Assembly (NCBI GenBank): GCA_045613065.1
Contig: JAZLAH010000065.1
Span: 1-30,587, forward strand
Direction of reading: 5' to 3'
Source: Fimenecus sp045613065
GTDB taxonomy: Bacteria; Bacillota; Clostridia; Oscillospirales; Acutalibacteraceae
Length of the DNA: 30,587 nt
A program made the position numbers and the translations under genes. The stretch's first letter is position 1; every line of letters begins with the position of its first letter. The notes under the pieces are model-generated. The model was not told where the DNA came from and did no database searches. It saw only the letters and a list, made by a program, of their open reading frames with translations. This document shows positions 23,276 through 30,587 of this stretch, one piece after another.

Positions 23276-24385
23276 TTAGCAATATTTTTTTGTGATTTCC
23301 ATCATCTGTTCCATCTTGTCTTCCATATCCTTAACAAGAGCAAACTGTGTACGACAACGGACAAGATTGTGTTCAGGATAGCCGATTTTGAAATACACGT
23401 CACCGTTAAGATAGTCTGTAAGGAATCGGATGCCACATTCATAAGTCATTATCTTTGCACCGAATGGTAAAAGTTCTTTTTCAAGGTCTGTAAGTGCATC
23501 CTTTGCACTACTGAGATAACCTTTAACATAAGTTTCGTAAAGAGGAAGGTTTAAACTTACTTTTGAAACATCTTTTTCATCTTCAGCGGCAGTATTTGCA
23601 CCGAATCGGATACTGTCACCAAAATCGTAAACAGAAAGTCCCGGCATAACTGTATCAAGGTCGATAATACAAATACCTTTGTTTGAAATGTTATCAAAAA
23701 GAATGTTGTTAAGTTTTGTGTCGTTATGAGTAACACGAAGTGGCAATTTGCCCGCTGCAATCATATCAACAAGGACATGGGTGTCAGCTTCACGCTGAAG
23801 TGCAAATTCAACTTCATCCTTAACAGTGTCAAGTCTGCCTGCTTTGTTTTCTTCAATTGCTTTTTTCAAAGCTTCAAAACGGAGAGCAGTATGGTGGAAG
23901 TTCTCAATTGTTTCAAAAAGTGAAGCACCATCAAAATCTGCAAGAATATTCTGGAATTCACCGAATGCAACACCAGCGTTATAAAATACTTCTTCACTGT
24001 CAATGGAGTTACATGTGTAAACATCATCTACATAGATGTAAAGACGCCAACAGTCGTTGTTGCTGTCTATGAAATAATATTTTCCGTCTAAAGCAGGGAA
24101 AAAATTAAGTGTTCTGCGTTCAGGACAATCCACATTGTTTTCTGCATTCTTCTTGCGGATATGTTCAGTAACCGCAACGATATTGCTCATAAGGTAGTCT
24201 GGATTTTTGAACACAGCTGTATTGATTTTTTGAAGAACATATTTCATTACCTGACCTTCTTCGTCAAAAATCAGGTTATATGTACTGTTAATGTGACCAT
24301 TATTAATCCTTTCGTAACCAGTAAAATCACCGTTAATTGAAAATTGTTCACATATTTCTTCAATATTAAAAGGCATGTTTGCCAT
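23276..24385 (-). CDS. nahK: N-acetylhexosamine 1-kinase-like phosphotransferase
   Basis: This 369-residue protein has the aminoglycoside-phosphotransferase/choline-kinase fold and resembles Bifidobacterium NahK (LnpB) along its length. Shared segments include GHINSTY (30-36), YVLQKINTAVFKNP, AFGEFQNILADFD, the catalytic LRVTHNDTKLNNIL (Asp222), IIDLDTVMPG (241-249), YDFGDSIRFGANTA and YPEHNLVRCRTQ. NahK phosphorylates GlcNAc or GalNAc at C1 with ATP, in the pathway that uses lacto-N-biose and galacto-N-biose. No lacto-N-biose phosphorylase or UDP-hexose uridylyltransferase is in the window, so here it may serve GlcNAc/GalNAc salvage for the nearby surface polymer. ATG 24385 follows GAGGTG; 25 more in-frame residues upstream lack a ribosome site and lie in the promoter. 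Confidence 0.85.
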   Translation of the reverse strand: MANMPFNIEEICEQFSINGDFTGYERINNGHINSTYNLIFDEEGQVMKYVLQKINTAVFKNPDYLMSNIVAVTEHIRKKNAENNVDCPERRTLNFFPALDGKYYFIDSNNDCWRLYIYVDDVYTCNSIDSEEVFYNAGVAFGEFQNILADFDGASLFETIENFHHTALRFEALKKAIEENKAGRLDTVKDEVEFALQREADTHVLVDMIAAGKLPLRVTHNDTKLNNILFDNISNKGICIIDLDTVMPGLSVYDFGDSIRFGANTAAEDEKDVSKVSLNLPLYETYVKGYLSSAKDALTDLEKELLPFGAKIMTYECGIRFLTDYLNGDVYFKIGYPEHNLVRCRTQFALVKDMEDKMEQMMEITKKYC

Positions 24386-24431
24386 AAAAAGCACCTCATA
24401 AATATATTTTTGGCGTAAATAGACATAATGT

Positions 24432-24460
24432 ATTATATATCTAAGCAACAAAATAGTCAA
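24432..24460 (-). promoter_or_regulatory. Promoter of the nahK-like gene
   Basis: On the minus strand TTGACT (24460-24455), 17 bases, TATAAT (24437-24432). It diverges from the pyrH promoter 49 bases away. Confidence 0.8.
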
Positions 24461-24508
24461 TCATTATTTTATTAGTTGTAATTAAACTGAAATTGTTTAA
24501 AAATACTC

Positions 24509-24537
24509 TTTACATAATACAGAATTTAATGTAAAAT
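24509..24537 (+). promoter_or_regulatory. Promoter of the pyrH-frr-uppS operon
   Basis: TTTACA (24509-24514), 17 bases, TAAAAT (24532-24537). The leader to the pyrH start is about 45 bases and shows no riboswitch-sized structure. Confidence 0.8.
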
Positions 24538-24587
24538 AAATTAAATATGATAATTGGTGTATTATGATTATCGTGGAGGTGTTTTAT

Positions 24588-25301
24588 ATGGAACCAAAAT
24601 ATAAGAGAGTGCTTTTAAAAGTCAGTGGTGAAGTTCTTGCTGGTGACAAAAAGCATGGTTTTGATTTTGATACTGTAAATAGCGTTTGTTCTGCTGTTAA
24701 GGAAATGGCAGATTTAGGAACAGAAATTGCTATCGTTGTTGGTGGTGGTAACTTCTGGAGAGGTCGTAGCAGTGGCGATATGGATAGAACAAGAGCTGAC
24801 CATATCGGTATGCTTGCAACAGTTATGAATTCCTTGGCACTTGCTGATTCACTTGAACAGATGGGTGTTATTGTAAGAGTTCAGACAGCAATCGAAATGA
24901 ACAAGATTGCTGAACCATATATCAGCCACCGTGCAAAACGTCACCTTGAAAAAGGCAGAGTTGTAATTTTCGGTTGTGGAACAGGTAACCCATTCTTCTC
25001 AACTGATACTGCAGCTGCTCTTCGTGCAGCTGAAATTGATGCTGATATTATTTTCAAGGCAACAAATGTTGATGGCGTTTATGACAAAGACCCTAACCGT
25101 TTTGATGACGCAATCAAGTATGATGTGATTACACATCAGGATATTTTAAGCAAAGGACTTGCTGTTATGGACAGTACAGCTGCTTCACTTTGCAGAGATA
25201 ATAAGATTCCACTTCTTGTTTTCAATCTTCAGCAGCCTGAAAATATGGTTAAGGCTGTTAAGGGTGAAACAGTAGGCACACTTGTTGTTGACGAAAAATA
25301 A
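24588..25301 (+). CDS. pyrH: UMP kinase
   Basis: This 237-residue enzyme of the amino-acid-kinase fold phosphorylates UMP to UDP with ATP. Family motifs include LLKVSGEVLAG near the N-terminus, VVGGGNFWRGR (about 52-62), TAIEMNKIAEPYI, the GCGTGNPFFSTDTAAALRAAEI nucleotide loop and the KATNVDGVYDKDP region. Length is normal. ATG 24588 follows GGAGGTG by 6 bases; the more upstream ATG at 24564 has no site. It is first in the conserved block with frr, which lies 28 bases downstream. The block ties nucleotide supply, translation recycling and membrane/isoprenoid genes together, as in most clostridia. Confidence 0.97.
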   Translation: MEPKYKRVLLKVSGEVLAGDKKHGFDFDTVNSVCSAVKEMADLGTEIAIVVGGGNFWRGRSSGDMDRTRADHIGMLATVMNSLALADSLEQMGVIVRVQTAIEMNKIAEPYISHRAKRHLEKGRVVIFGCGTGNPFFSTDTAAALRAAEIDADIIFKATNVDGVYDKDPNRFDDAIKYDVITHQDILSKGLAVMDSTAASLCRDNKIPLLVFNLQQPENMVKAVKGETVGTLVVDEK

Positions 25302-25329
25302 TCTGATTTTTATATAAAGGAGATTAATT

Positions 25330-25884
25330 ATGAATACAGTATTTGACGCAATGAAAGAAAAAATGAATAAGACAGTTTCAGTTCTTGAAAAGGAATTTGC
25401 TTCTATGAGAGCAGGTCGTGCAACTCCTGCAGTTCTCGATAAAGTTCAGGTTGACTATTACGGAGTTCCAACTCCAATTCAGCAGATGGCTGCTGTATCA
25501 GTAAGCGAAGGTAGAATCCTTGTTATTCAGCCATGGGATGTTAGCACAATCAATCCTATTTCAAAGGCTATTCAGGCTTCTGATATCGGTATCAACCCAA
25601 TGAATGATGGTAAAGTTATCCGTCTTACATTCCCACCACTTACAGAGGAACGTAGAAAGATGCTTTGCAAGGATGTAAGCAAAACTGCAGAGGATTCAAA
25701 GGTTGCTATTCGTTCAATCCGTCGTGATGCTATTGATAAAATCAAGGCAATGAAGAAGAATAGTGAAATTACTGAAGATGACCAGAAGAATGCAGAAACA
25801 AAGATTCAGAAAATCACTGATGATTTCATCAAGGAAATCGACGTAATTGCTGACAAGAAAGAAAAAGAAATTATGGAGATATAA
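25330..25884 (+). CDS. frr: Ribosome recycling factor
   Basis: This 184-residue protein is full length. The N-terminal helix carries the family motif FASMRAGRATPAVLDKVQVDYYG, and the central domain carries PTPIQQMAAVSVSEGRILVIQPWD. The long C-terminal helices end in charged KEKEIMEI. Together with EF-G it splits ribosomes after termination. The ATG is preceded by AAAGGAG. It sits directly after pyrH, as nearly everywhere in bacteria. A GC-rich hairpin (25887-25917) follows its stop codon before uppS. Confidence 0.97.
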   Translation: MNTVFDAMKEKMNKTVSVLEKEFASMRAGRATPAVLDKVQVDYYGVPTPIQQMAAVSVSEGRILVIQPWDVSTINPISKAIQASDIGINPMNDGKVIRLTFPPLTEERRKMLCKDVSKTAEDSKVAIRSIRRDAIDKIKAMKKNSEITEDDQKNAETKIQKITDDFIKEIDVIADKKEKEIMEI

Positions 25885-25886
25885 AC

Positions 25887-25917
25887 AAATTGTGGGCGGG
25901 TTATTCCGCCCCAATTT
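25887..25917. repeat. GC-rich hairpin between frr and uppS
   Basis: The arms AAATTGTGGGCGG and CCGCCCCAATTT pair with one bulged T around GTTATT. No proper T-run follows, so full termination is unlikely, though partial attenuation is possible. The G-run/C-run core resembles the palindromes at 959, 2042 and 2635. Confidence 0.65.
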
Positions 25918-25932
25918 GCTTATTTTAAGAAT

Positions 25933-26667
25933 ATGACAGAAAGAAATATTCCAAAGTTTTCTGTTGTGCCACAGCATATCGGAATCATTATGGACGGTAA
26001 TGGCAGATGGGCAAAACAGAGAAATTTACCAAGATATAAAGGCCATATTGAGGGTGCAAAAACATTTCGTAAAATTGGTGAATTTGCAGCTGAAGTTGGC
26101 ATTAAATGTATGACATTTTACGCTTTTTCTACTGAAAACTGGAAGCGTCCTCAGGAAGAGGTTGACGCTATTATGCAGTTGTTCAGGGAATACCTTAATG
26201 AGGCAGAAGAACGTAAAGAAGAAAATAAAGAAAAAGGTATCAGTCTTCGTTTTATCGGTGACCGAAGAGGAATTCCTGAGGATATTCAGGCTCTTATGGA
26301 ACATATTGAAAGTGAGAGTCAGTGTGAAACAAAAATCATCCTGAATCTTGCAATCAACTATGGTGGTCGTCATGAGATTACTCAGGGTGTTCAGGATATT
26401 GCAAGAAAAGTAAAAAATGGCGAACTTGCACCAGAAGATATTACTGAGGAAATGATTTCGGAAAGTCTTTATACAAAAAATCTTCCTGACCCTGATTTGA
26501 TTATCAGACCAAGTGGTGAATACAGATTGTCAAACTTTTTAACATGGCAGTCAGCATATTCAGAATTTTGGTTTTCAAATGTGCTTTGGCCTGATTTTAC
26601 AGAGGACGACCTTTGTGAAGCTTTGAGGGACTTTGAAAAACGTAACAGACGTTTCGGTGGAGTTTGA
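25933..26667 (+). CDS. uppS: Isoprenyl transferase (undecaprenyl diphosphate synthase)
   Basis: This 244-residue cis-prenyltransferase extends farnesyl diphosphate with isopentenyl diphosphate to make the C55 carrier for peptidoglycan and surface polymers. The diagnostic HIGIIMDGNGRWAKQR (catalytic Asp21), YAFSTENWKRP and DLIIRPSGEYRLSNFL with WQSAYSEFWF are intact. Length is normal. The ATG at 25933 has only a weak AAGA upstream, and a GC-rich hairpin lies just before it, so translation may be low or affected by that structure. Its product is the lipid on which the polymer of the 14557-22012 operon would be built, if that polymer is undecaprenyl-linked. Confidence 0.97.
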   Translation: MTERNIPKFSVVPQHIGIIMDGNGRWAKQRNLPRYKGHIEGAKTFRKIGEFAAEVGIKCMTFYAFSTENWKRPQEEVDAIMQLFREYLNEAEERKEENKEKGISLRFIGDRRGIPEDIQALMEHIESESQCETKIILNLAINYGGRHEITQGVQDIARKVKNGELAPEDITEEMISESLYTKNLPDPDLIIRPSGEYRLSNFLTWQSAYSEFWFSNVLWPDFTEDDLCEALRDFEKRNRRFGGV

Positions 26668-26688
26668 GGATAAGAAAAGAGGACTTTT

Positions 26689-27558
26689 ATGGCAAAAAGA
26701 ATAGCTTTTGGTCTGTTGTGGACCATAATCGGAATATCTGCACTTGTTTTTATGCATACGTGGGTTTTCCTTATTTTCGCAATGTTTCTGTGTTTTACAG
26801 CAACTTTCGAACTTAACCGTTCATGTGGACTTAAGAACAAACCTGTAATGGTTTTAAGCCTTGTGGTTTCAGCACTGTTTCCTGTTTATTATGAATATGG
26901 TCATTATCTGCAGGAAATTGAAGGATTAAATCTGAAAGCAGAATACCTGATTACAGTTTATGTATTGTTGCTTTGTTTCCTTATGCTCCACAATCACGAA
27001 GAAACTAAATTTTCACACATTTCATTTGTTGTGGCATCATCATTACTTGTTCCGTTTTCGTTTACAAGACTTATGTTTTTCAGAGATATTGCAGAATATT
27101 ATCCTGATAAAGGATACACAAATGCTCACGGAATTTTCTTGATTCTCTTTATCCTTTTCTCTGCTTGTATGACAGATACTTGTGCATATTTTGCAGGTAG
27201 TTTTTTAGGTAAACATAAGCTTTGTCCGAATATTAGTCCTAAAAAGACTGTTGAAGGTGCAATCGGTGGTGTAATCGGATGTGTGATTGCAAATGTGGTT
27301 TTATATGCAGTTTACAATAACTTCATTTTTGAAAACCCTGTTAATAATTACTTCCCGATAGTTGTTGCTTCAATTATTACATCAATTGTCGGTATGTGTG
27401 GTGATTTGACAGCGTCACTTATCAAGCGTAATTACGGAATTAAAGATTTTGGAAATCTTATTCCGGGACACGGTGGAATTATGGACCGTTTTGACAGTAT
27501 TATGTTTGTTTCTATTGCATTTTATGCAGTATTCAACCTTTTCGAGGTGTCAATATAA
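26689..27558 (+). CDS. cdsA: Phosphatidate cytidylyltransferase (CDP-diacylglycerol synthase)
   Basis: This 289-residue membrane enzyme makes CDP-diacylglycerol from phosphatidate and CTP, the branch point to most phospholipids. It has about seven or eight hydrophobic segments. The family signature lies near residues 243-268 with SLIKRNYGIKDFGNLIPGHG followed by GIMDRFDS. The preceding ISPKKTVEGAIGG is also conserved. AGAGGA lies 5 bases before the ATG. Its TAA shares one base with the dxr start (TAATG), indicating coupled translation. Confidence 0.95.
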   Translation: MAKRIAFGLLWTIIGISALVFMHTWVFLIFAMFLCFTATFELNRSCGLKNKPVMVLSLVVSALFPVYYEYGHYLQEIEGLNLKAEYLITVYVLLLCFLMLHNHEETKFSHISFVVASSLLVPFSFTRLMFFRDIAEYYPDKGYTNAHGIFLILFILFSACMTDTCAYFAGSFLGKHKLCPNISPKKTVEGAIGGVIGCVIANVVLYAVYNNFIFENPVNNYFPIVVASIITSIVGMCGDLTASLIKRNYGIKDFGNLIPGHGGIMDRFDSIMFVSIAFYAVFNLFEVSI

Positions 27559-28712
27559 TGACTAAAAATTTAAGTATATTAGGCTCAACTGGTTCAATCG
27601 GTACTCAGAGCCTTGAAACAGCAAGAAAGTGCGGCTACTCTGTGTCCGCGCTTTCGGCATATTCTAATGTAGACTTAATTGAACAGCAAATCCGTGAATT
27701 TAAGCCACAAATAGCTGCGTTGGTTGATGAAAATGCAGCAAAAGAGCTTAAAGATAGAGTGTCTGATACCGATACAAAAGTGCTTTCAGGAATCCCGGGT
27801 GTCTGTGAATGTGCAGGTGTGGATAGTGCTGATACAGTAATCAATTCCGTTGTCGGTATGGCAGGTCTTAAACCTACTCTTACAGCAATTGAAGCAAATA
27901 AGAAAATTGCTCTTGCTAATAAGGAAACTCTTGTTGCAGGTGGACTTTTAGTCACAACAAATGCAAAGGAAAAGAATGTGGATATTCTTCCTGTTGATTC
28001 GGAACACTCTGCTATTTTCCAGTGTTTACAGGGACAACCTACAAACAGAGCATTAAAAAGAATTATCCTTACTGCAAGTGGTGGACCTTTCTTTGGTAAA
28101 ACTCGTGAGGAGTTGAGTAAGGTTACTGTTGCAGATGCACTTAAGCATCCAAACTGGAGTATGGGACAGAAAATTACAATCGACTCTGCAACAATGATGA
28201 ATAAAGGTCTTGAACTTATTGAAGCTGTCTGGCTTTTTAATGTTCATCCGTCAAAAATTGAAATCATTGTTCATAGAGAAAGTATAATTCATTCTGCAGT
28301 TGAGTATGATGATAATGCAGTAATAGCACAGTTGGGTCTTCCTGATATGAAAATTCCGATTCAGTATGCACTCACATATCCTGAAAGAATAGAATCTCTT
28401 ACAGGTGAGTTGGATTTAACAAAGTTAGGAACATTAACATTCTATAAACCTGATTATGAAACTTTTAGATGTATGGATATTTGTCGTGAGGCAATTACAC
28501 GTGGTGGACTTTATCCTGCATTTGCAAATTCAGCAAATGAACAGGCAAATCTTATGTTCAGAAAAGGTGAAATAGGATTTTTAGAAATTGGTGAACTGGT
28601 TGAAAAAGTAATGAACGAAGCACCAAAAGTTGAAACCTATACAGTTGAAGATGTTTATAATGCCGATATTGAGGCAAGAAATTTAGTAATTAAGTATTCA
28701 GGAAAGCAGTGA
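27558..28712 (+). CDS. dxr: 1-deoxy-D-xylulose 5-phosphate reductoisomerase
   Basis: This 384-residue enzyme of the MEP isoprenoid pathway turns DXP into MEP with NADPH and a divalent metal, and is the target of fosmidomycin. The NADPH loop GSTGSIGTQSLE lies at 9-20. The metal and substrate site PVDSEHSAIFQCL, the flexible loop region ASGGPFF and HPNWSMGQKITIDSATMMNK are intact. Length is normal. The GAGGTG ribosome site lies inside the end of cdsA. It feeds the isopentenyl diphosphate used by uppS in the same operon. Confidence 0.97.
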   Translation: MTKNLSILGSTGSIGTQSLETARKCGYSVSALSAYSNVDLIEQQIREFKPQIAALVDENAAKELKDRVSDTDTKVLSGIPGVCECAGVDSADTVINSVVGMAGLKPTLTAIEANKKIALANKETLVAGGLLVTTNAKEKNVDILPVDSEHSAIFQCLQGQPTNRALKRIILTASGGPFFGKTREELSKVTVADALKHPNWSMGQKITIDSATMMNKGLELIEAVWLFNVHPSKIEIIVHRESIIHSAVEYDDNAVIAQLGLPDMKIPIQYALTYPERIESLTGELDLTKLGTLTFYKPDYETFRCMDICREAITRGGLYPAFANSANEQANLMFRKGEIGFLEIGELVEKVMNEAPKVETYTVEDVYNADIEARNLVIKYSGKQ

Positions 28713-28716
28713 TTTT

Positions 28717-29775
28717 TTGGAAATCTGGTCAAAGGTGTGGCCTTTTTTAGTAGCAATTTTATTTTTCGGACTTTTAATTTCAATTCATGAATTGGGACAT
28801 TTCACTTTTGCAAAACTTTTTAAAGTAAAGGTTAATGAGTTTGCATTGGGAATGGGTCCTGCAATATTCAAAAAGAAAAAAGGCGAAACAACATACGCAC
28901 TTCGACTTTTACCTATCGGTGGATATGTAAGTATGGAGGGTGAAGACGAAGAAAGTACAGATGAAAATGCTTTTGGCAATAAAAAAGTCTGGCAAAAGTT
29001 CATAATCGTTGCTGCAGGTGCAATAATGAATCTGATTTTAGGTGTTGTAATTGTTGCAACTTGCCTTTCGATGGATGATTTGGTAGGCACAACACAGATT
29101 TTAAATTTTCAGGAAAACGCAATAAGTCAGCAGACAGGACTTAAAGAGGGTGACGTTCTTCTTGAAATCGACGGCAGAAAAGTTTTTTCTGATATGGATA
29201 TCTCATTTTTAATGAGTCGTAGTGACGATGGTGTCTTTGATATTACAGTTCGTCGTGACGGTAAAAAGGTTGAGCTTTCAGATGTCACATTTGAAACAAA
29301 AAAACAAGATGGTTATACACTCATAACATATGATTTTATAATTCTAGGTGAAGAACCTACTGTATTCAATGTGGTCGGAAATGCCTTTAAACAGACAGCA
29401 TCAATCGGTAGACTGGTCTGGCTAAGTCTTTTTGATTTGGCGACAGGCAAATTCGGGCTTTCCGAATTGTCAGGCCCTGTGGGTACTGTGAATATACTTG
29501 CTGATGTGACTTCTTCAGCGGTTGAAAGCAAAGCAAACCTCATTTCAGCACTGACATTGATGGCGTTTGTTTCAATAAATATTGGTATTTTTAATCTTTT
29601 ACCATTACCTGCACTTGATGGAGGAAGACTTTTCTTTTTGGTCATTGAGGGAATCCGTAGAAAACCAATTAATCCAAAGTATGAGGGTTATGTTCATGGA
29701 GCAGGACTTGCACTTTTGCTTTTTTTAATGGTAGTAATAACTTTTAACGATATTATCAATTTAGTCAAGAAATAA
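28717..29775 (+). CDS. rseP: RseP/RIP-type site-2 membrane metalloprotease
   Basis: This 352-residue intramembrane zinc protease cuts membrane-anchored anti-sigma factors or signal-peptide remnants. The zinc motif HELGH is at the end of the first membrane segment (SIHELGHFTFAKLF, about residues 24-37). A single PDZ domain (about 125-200, LKEGDVLLEIDGRKV) follows. The second motif NLLPLPALDGGR and two C-terminal membrane segments close the protein. The start is a TTG at 28717 with AGGAAAG 10 bases before it, four bases after the dxr stop. No better start is available without losing the first helix. The operon place between dxr and ispG is standard in clostridia. Confidence 0.94.
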   Translation: MEIWSKVWPFLVAILFFGLLISIHELGHFTFAKLFKVKVNEFALGMGPAIFKKKKGETTYALRLLPIGGYVSMEGEDEESTDENAFGNKKVWQKFIIVAAGAIMNLILGVVIVATCLSMDDLVGTTQILNFQENAISQQTGLKEGDVLLEIDGRKVFSDMDISFLMSRSDDGVFDITVRRDGKKVELSDVTFETKKQDGYTLITYDFIILGEEPTVFNVVGNAFKQTASIGRLVWLSLFDLATGKFGLSELSGPVGTVNILADVTSSAVESKANLISALTLMAFVSINIGIFNLLPLPALDGGRLFFLVIEGIRRKPINPKYEGYVHGAGLALLLFLMVVITFNDIINLVKK

Positions 29776-29790
29776 AAAGACGGTGTGATT

Positions 29791-30587
29791 ATGATAGAAC
29801 GTAGAAAAAGCCGAGTTGTAACGGCGGGAAATGTTAAAATCGGTGGAAATAATCCAATTTCAGTTCAGTCAATGCTCAATGTTATTGCTGAAGATGCTGA
29901 GGGAAATGTAAGACAAGCTGTTGAATTAGAAAAAGCAGGCTGTCAGATTATTCGTCTTACTGTGCCAAATAAAGAAGCAGTAAGAACTCTTTATGCAGTA
30001 AAAAATGCAGTTAGCATTCCTGTTGTTGCTGATATTCACTTTGACTATCGTTGTGCTTTGGAAAGTGTTTCAGCAGGTGTTGATAAAATAAGAATCAATC
30101 CTGGTAATATCGGTGATGATGAAAAAGTTCGTGCTGTTGCAGATGCTTGTCGTCTTCATAATGTTCCAATCCGAATTGGTGTGAACTCAGGTTCACTTGA
30201 AAAGAATCTTCTTGCAAAATATGGTTCACCAACACCTGAGGCTATGGCTGAAAGTGCAATGTATCACATAGGGCTTCTTGAAAAATTTGATTTTAATGAC
30301 ATTGTTGTTTCAATAAAGTCATCAGATGTTCAGAAAATGGTTAAAGCATATCGACTTGTAGCCGATATGTGTGATTATCCTTTGCACCTTGGAGTTACAG
30401 AAGCAGGTACACACAATATGGCTCTCGTAAAATCAAGTATTGGTATCGGTTCACTTCTTCTTGACGGTATTGGTGACACAATAAGAGTTTCAATGACTGC
30501 TGACCCTGTAACAGAGGTTAAAGCAGGCTTTGATATTTTAAAAGCAGCGGGAATTAAAACTGACTGTGCACAGATTGTTTCTTGTCC
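29791..30587 (+). CDS. ispG: 4-hydroxy-3-methylbut-2-enyl diphosphate synthase (flavodoxin), 5' part
   Basis: The frame opens at ATG 29791 (MIERRKSRVVTAG), 9 bases after GGTGTG, and is still open at the window end, so about 265 codons are visible. IspG is a [4Fe-4S] enzyme of the MEP pathway that makes HMBPP. Typical segments are NPISVQSMLN, GCQIIRLTVPN, PVVADIHFDYR, KIRINPGNIG, PIRIGVNSGSLE, LHLGVTEAG and DGIGDTIRVSMTADP. The window stops just at VSCP, the first cysteine of the cluster-binding CPTC-type motif, so cluster ligands beyond it are not seen. It follows rseP by 15 bases. Confidence 0.96.
   Translation, partial: MIERRKSRVVTAGNVKIGGNNPISVQSMLNVIAEDAEGNVRQAVELEKAGCQIIRLTVPNKEAVRTLYAVKNAVSIPVVADIHFDYRCALESVSAGVDKIRINPGNIGDDEKVRAVADACRLHNVPIRIGVNSGSLEKNLLAKYGSPTPEAMAESAMYHIGLLEKFDFNDIVVSIKSSDVQKMVKAYRLVADMCDYPLHLGVTEAGTHNMALVKSSIGIGSLLLDGIGDTIRVSMTADPVTEVKAGFDILKAAGIKTDCAQIVSC

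Noticed and set aside
24386..24587. Divergent nahK-pyrH region searched for a riboswitch or small RNA
   Set aside because: It is explained by two promoters and short leaders; no stable stem or conserved riboswitch core was recognised.
26469..26840. A 123-codon minus-strand frame across the uppS-cdsA junction
   Set aside because: It is antisense to two well-recognised genes with intact motifs and has no ribosome site or family features.

Overview
The window is chromosomal DNA from an AT-rich, low-GC Gram-positive anaerobe. I place it in class Clostridia, probably the Ruminococcus/Oscillospiraceae group. The evidence is the order pyrH-frr-uppS-cdsA-dxr-rseP-ispG, AGGAGG-like ribosome sites with frequent TTG starts, TTTACA/TTGACA-17-TATAAT promoters, a dockerin-bearing secreted protein, and intergenic repeats of a kind I associate with gut clostridia. 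The genus call is an inference. I see no rRNA, tRNA, CRISPR array, insertion sequence or prophage, and no gene-free stretch longer than about 300 bases.

Left part (1-7704). The window opens inside iolA (methylmalonate-semialdehyde dehydrogenase), followed by iolG (inositol 2-dehydrogenase) and a YbaK-type tRNA-editing protein. A divergent pair follows: a zinc-ribbon/TM2 membrane protein (-) and a small XRE regulator (+), with two near-identical operator-like palindromes between them. Next is a four-gene operon from a strong promoter: circularly permuted ATP-grasp, alpha-E protein, transglutaminase-like protein and a TIM-barrel isomerase-like protein. The first three match a known but biochemically unassigned cluster predicted to make or modify amide or peptide bonds. 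nrdR comes next.

Middle (7729-14411). This holds a secreted transglutaminase-fold protein with a C-terminal dockerin, a secreted alpha/beta-hydrolase-like protein, a divergent Tet(M)-type ribosomal-protection GTPase, and a lysophospholipase-like hydrolase whose nucleophile serine is glycine.

Right-centre (14557-24385). Seven tightly spaced minus-strand genes run from 22012 down to 14557. They encode an ABC exporter (permease and ATPase), a Stealth phosphotransferase, a fused CDP-glycerol-phosphotransferase/glycosyltransferase, a YhcH/EbgC-type protein, a single-chain L-serine dehydratase and a GH43-like propeller protein. The first four suggest export of a phosphodiester-containing surface glycopolymer. 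A GT2 glycosyltransferase diverges from the same promoter region, and an N-acetylhexosamine 1-kinase (nahK-like) follows on the minus strand.

Right end (24588-30587). A housekeeping block makes UMP kinase, ribosome recycling factor, undecaprenyl diphosphate synthase, CDP-diacylglycerol synthase, two MEP-pathway enzymes (dxr, ispG) and the RseP-type site-2 protease. ispG runs off the window.

The best candidate for an under-described system is the ATP-grasp/alpha-E/transglutaminase/TIM-barrel operon (3561-7181). Next are the self-contained XRE-TM2 module and the surface-polymer operon with its unusual fusion and its linked catabolic genes.
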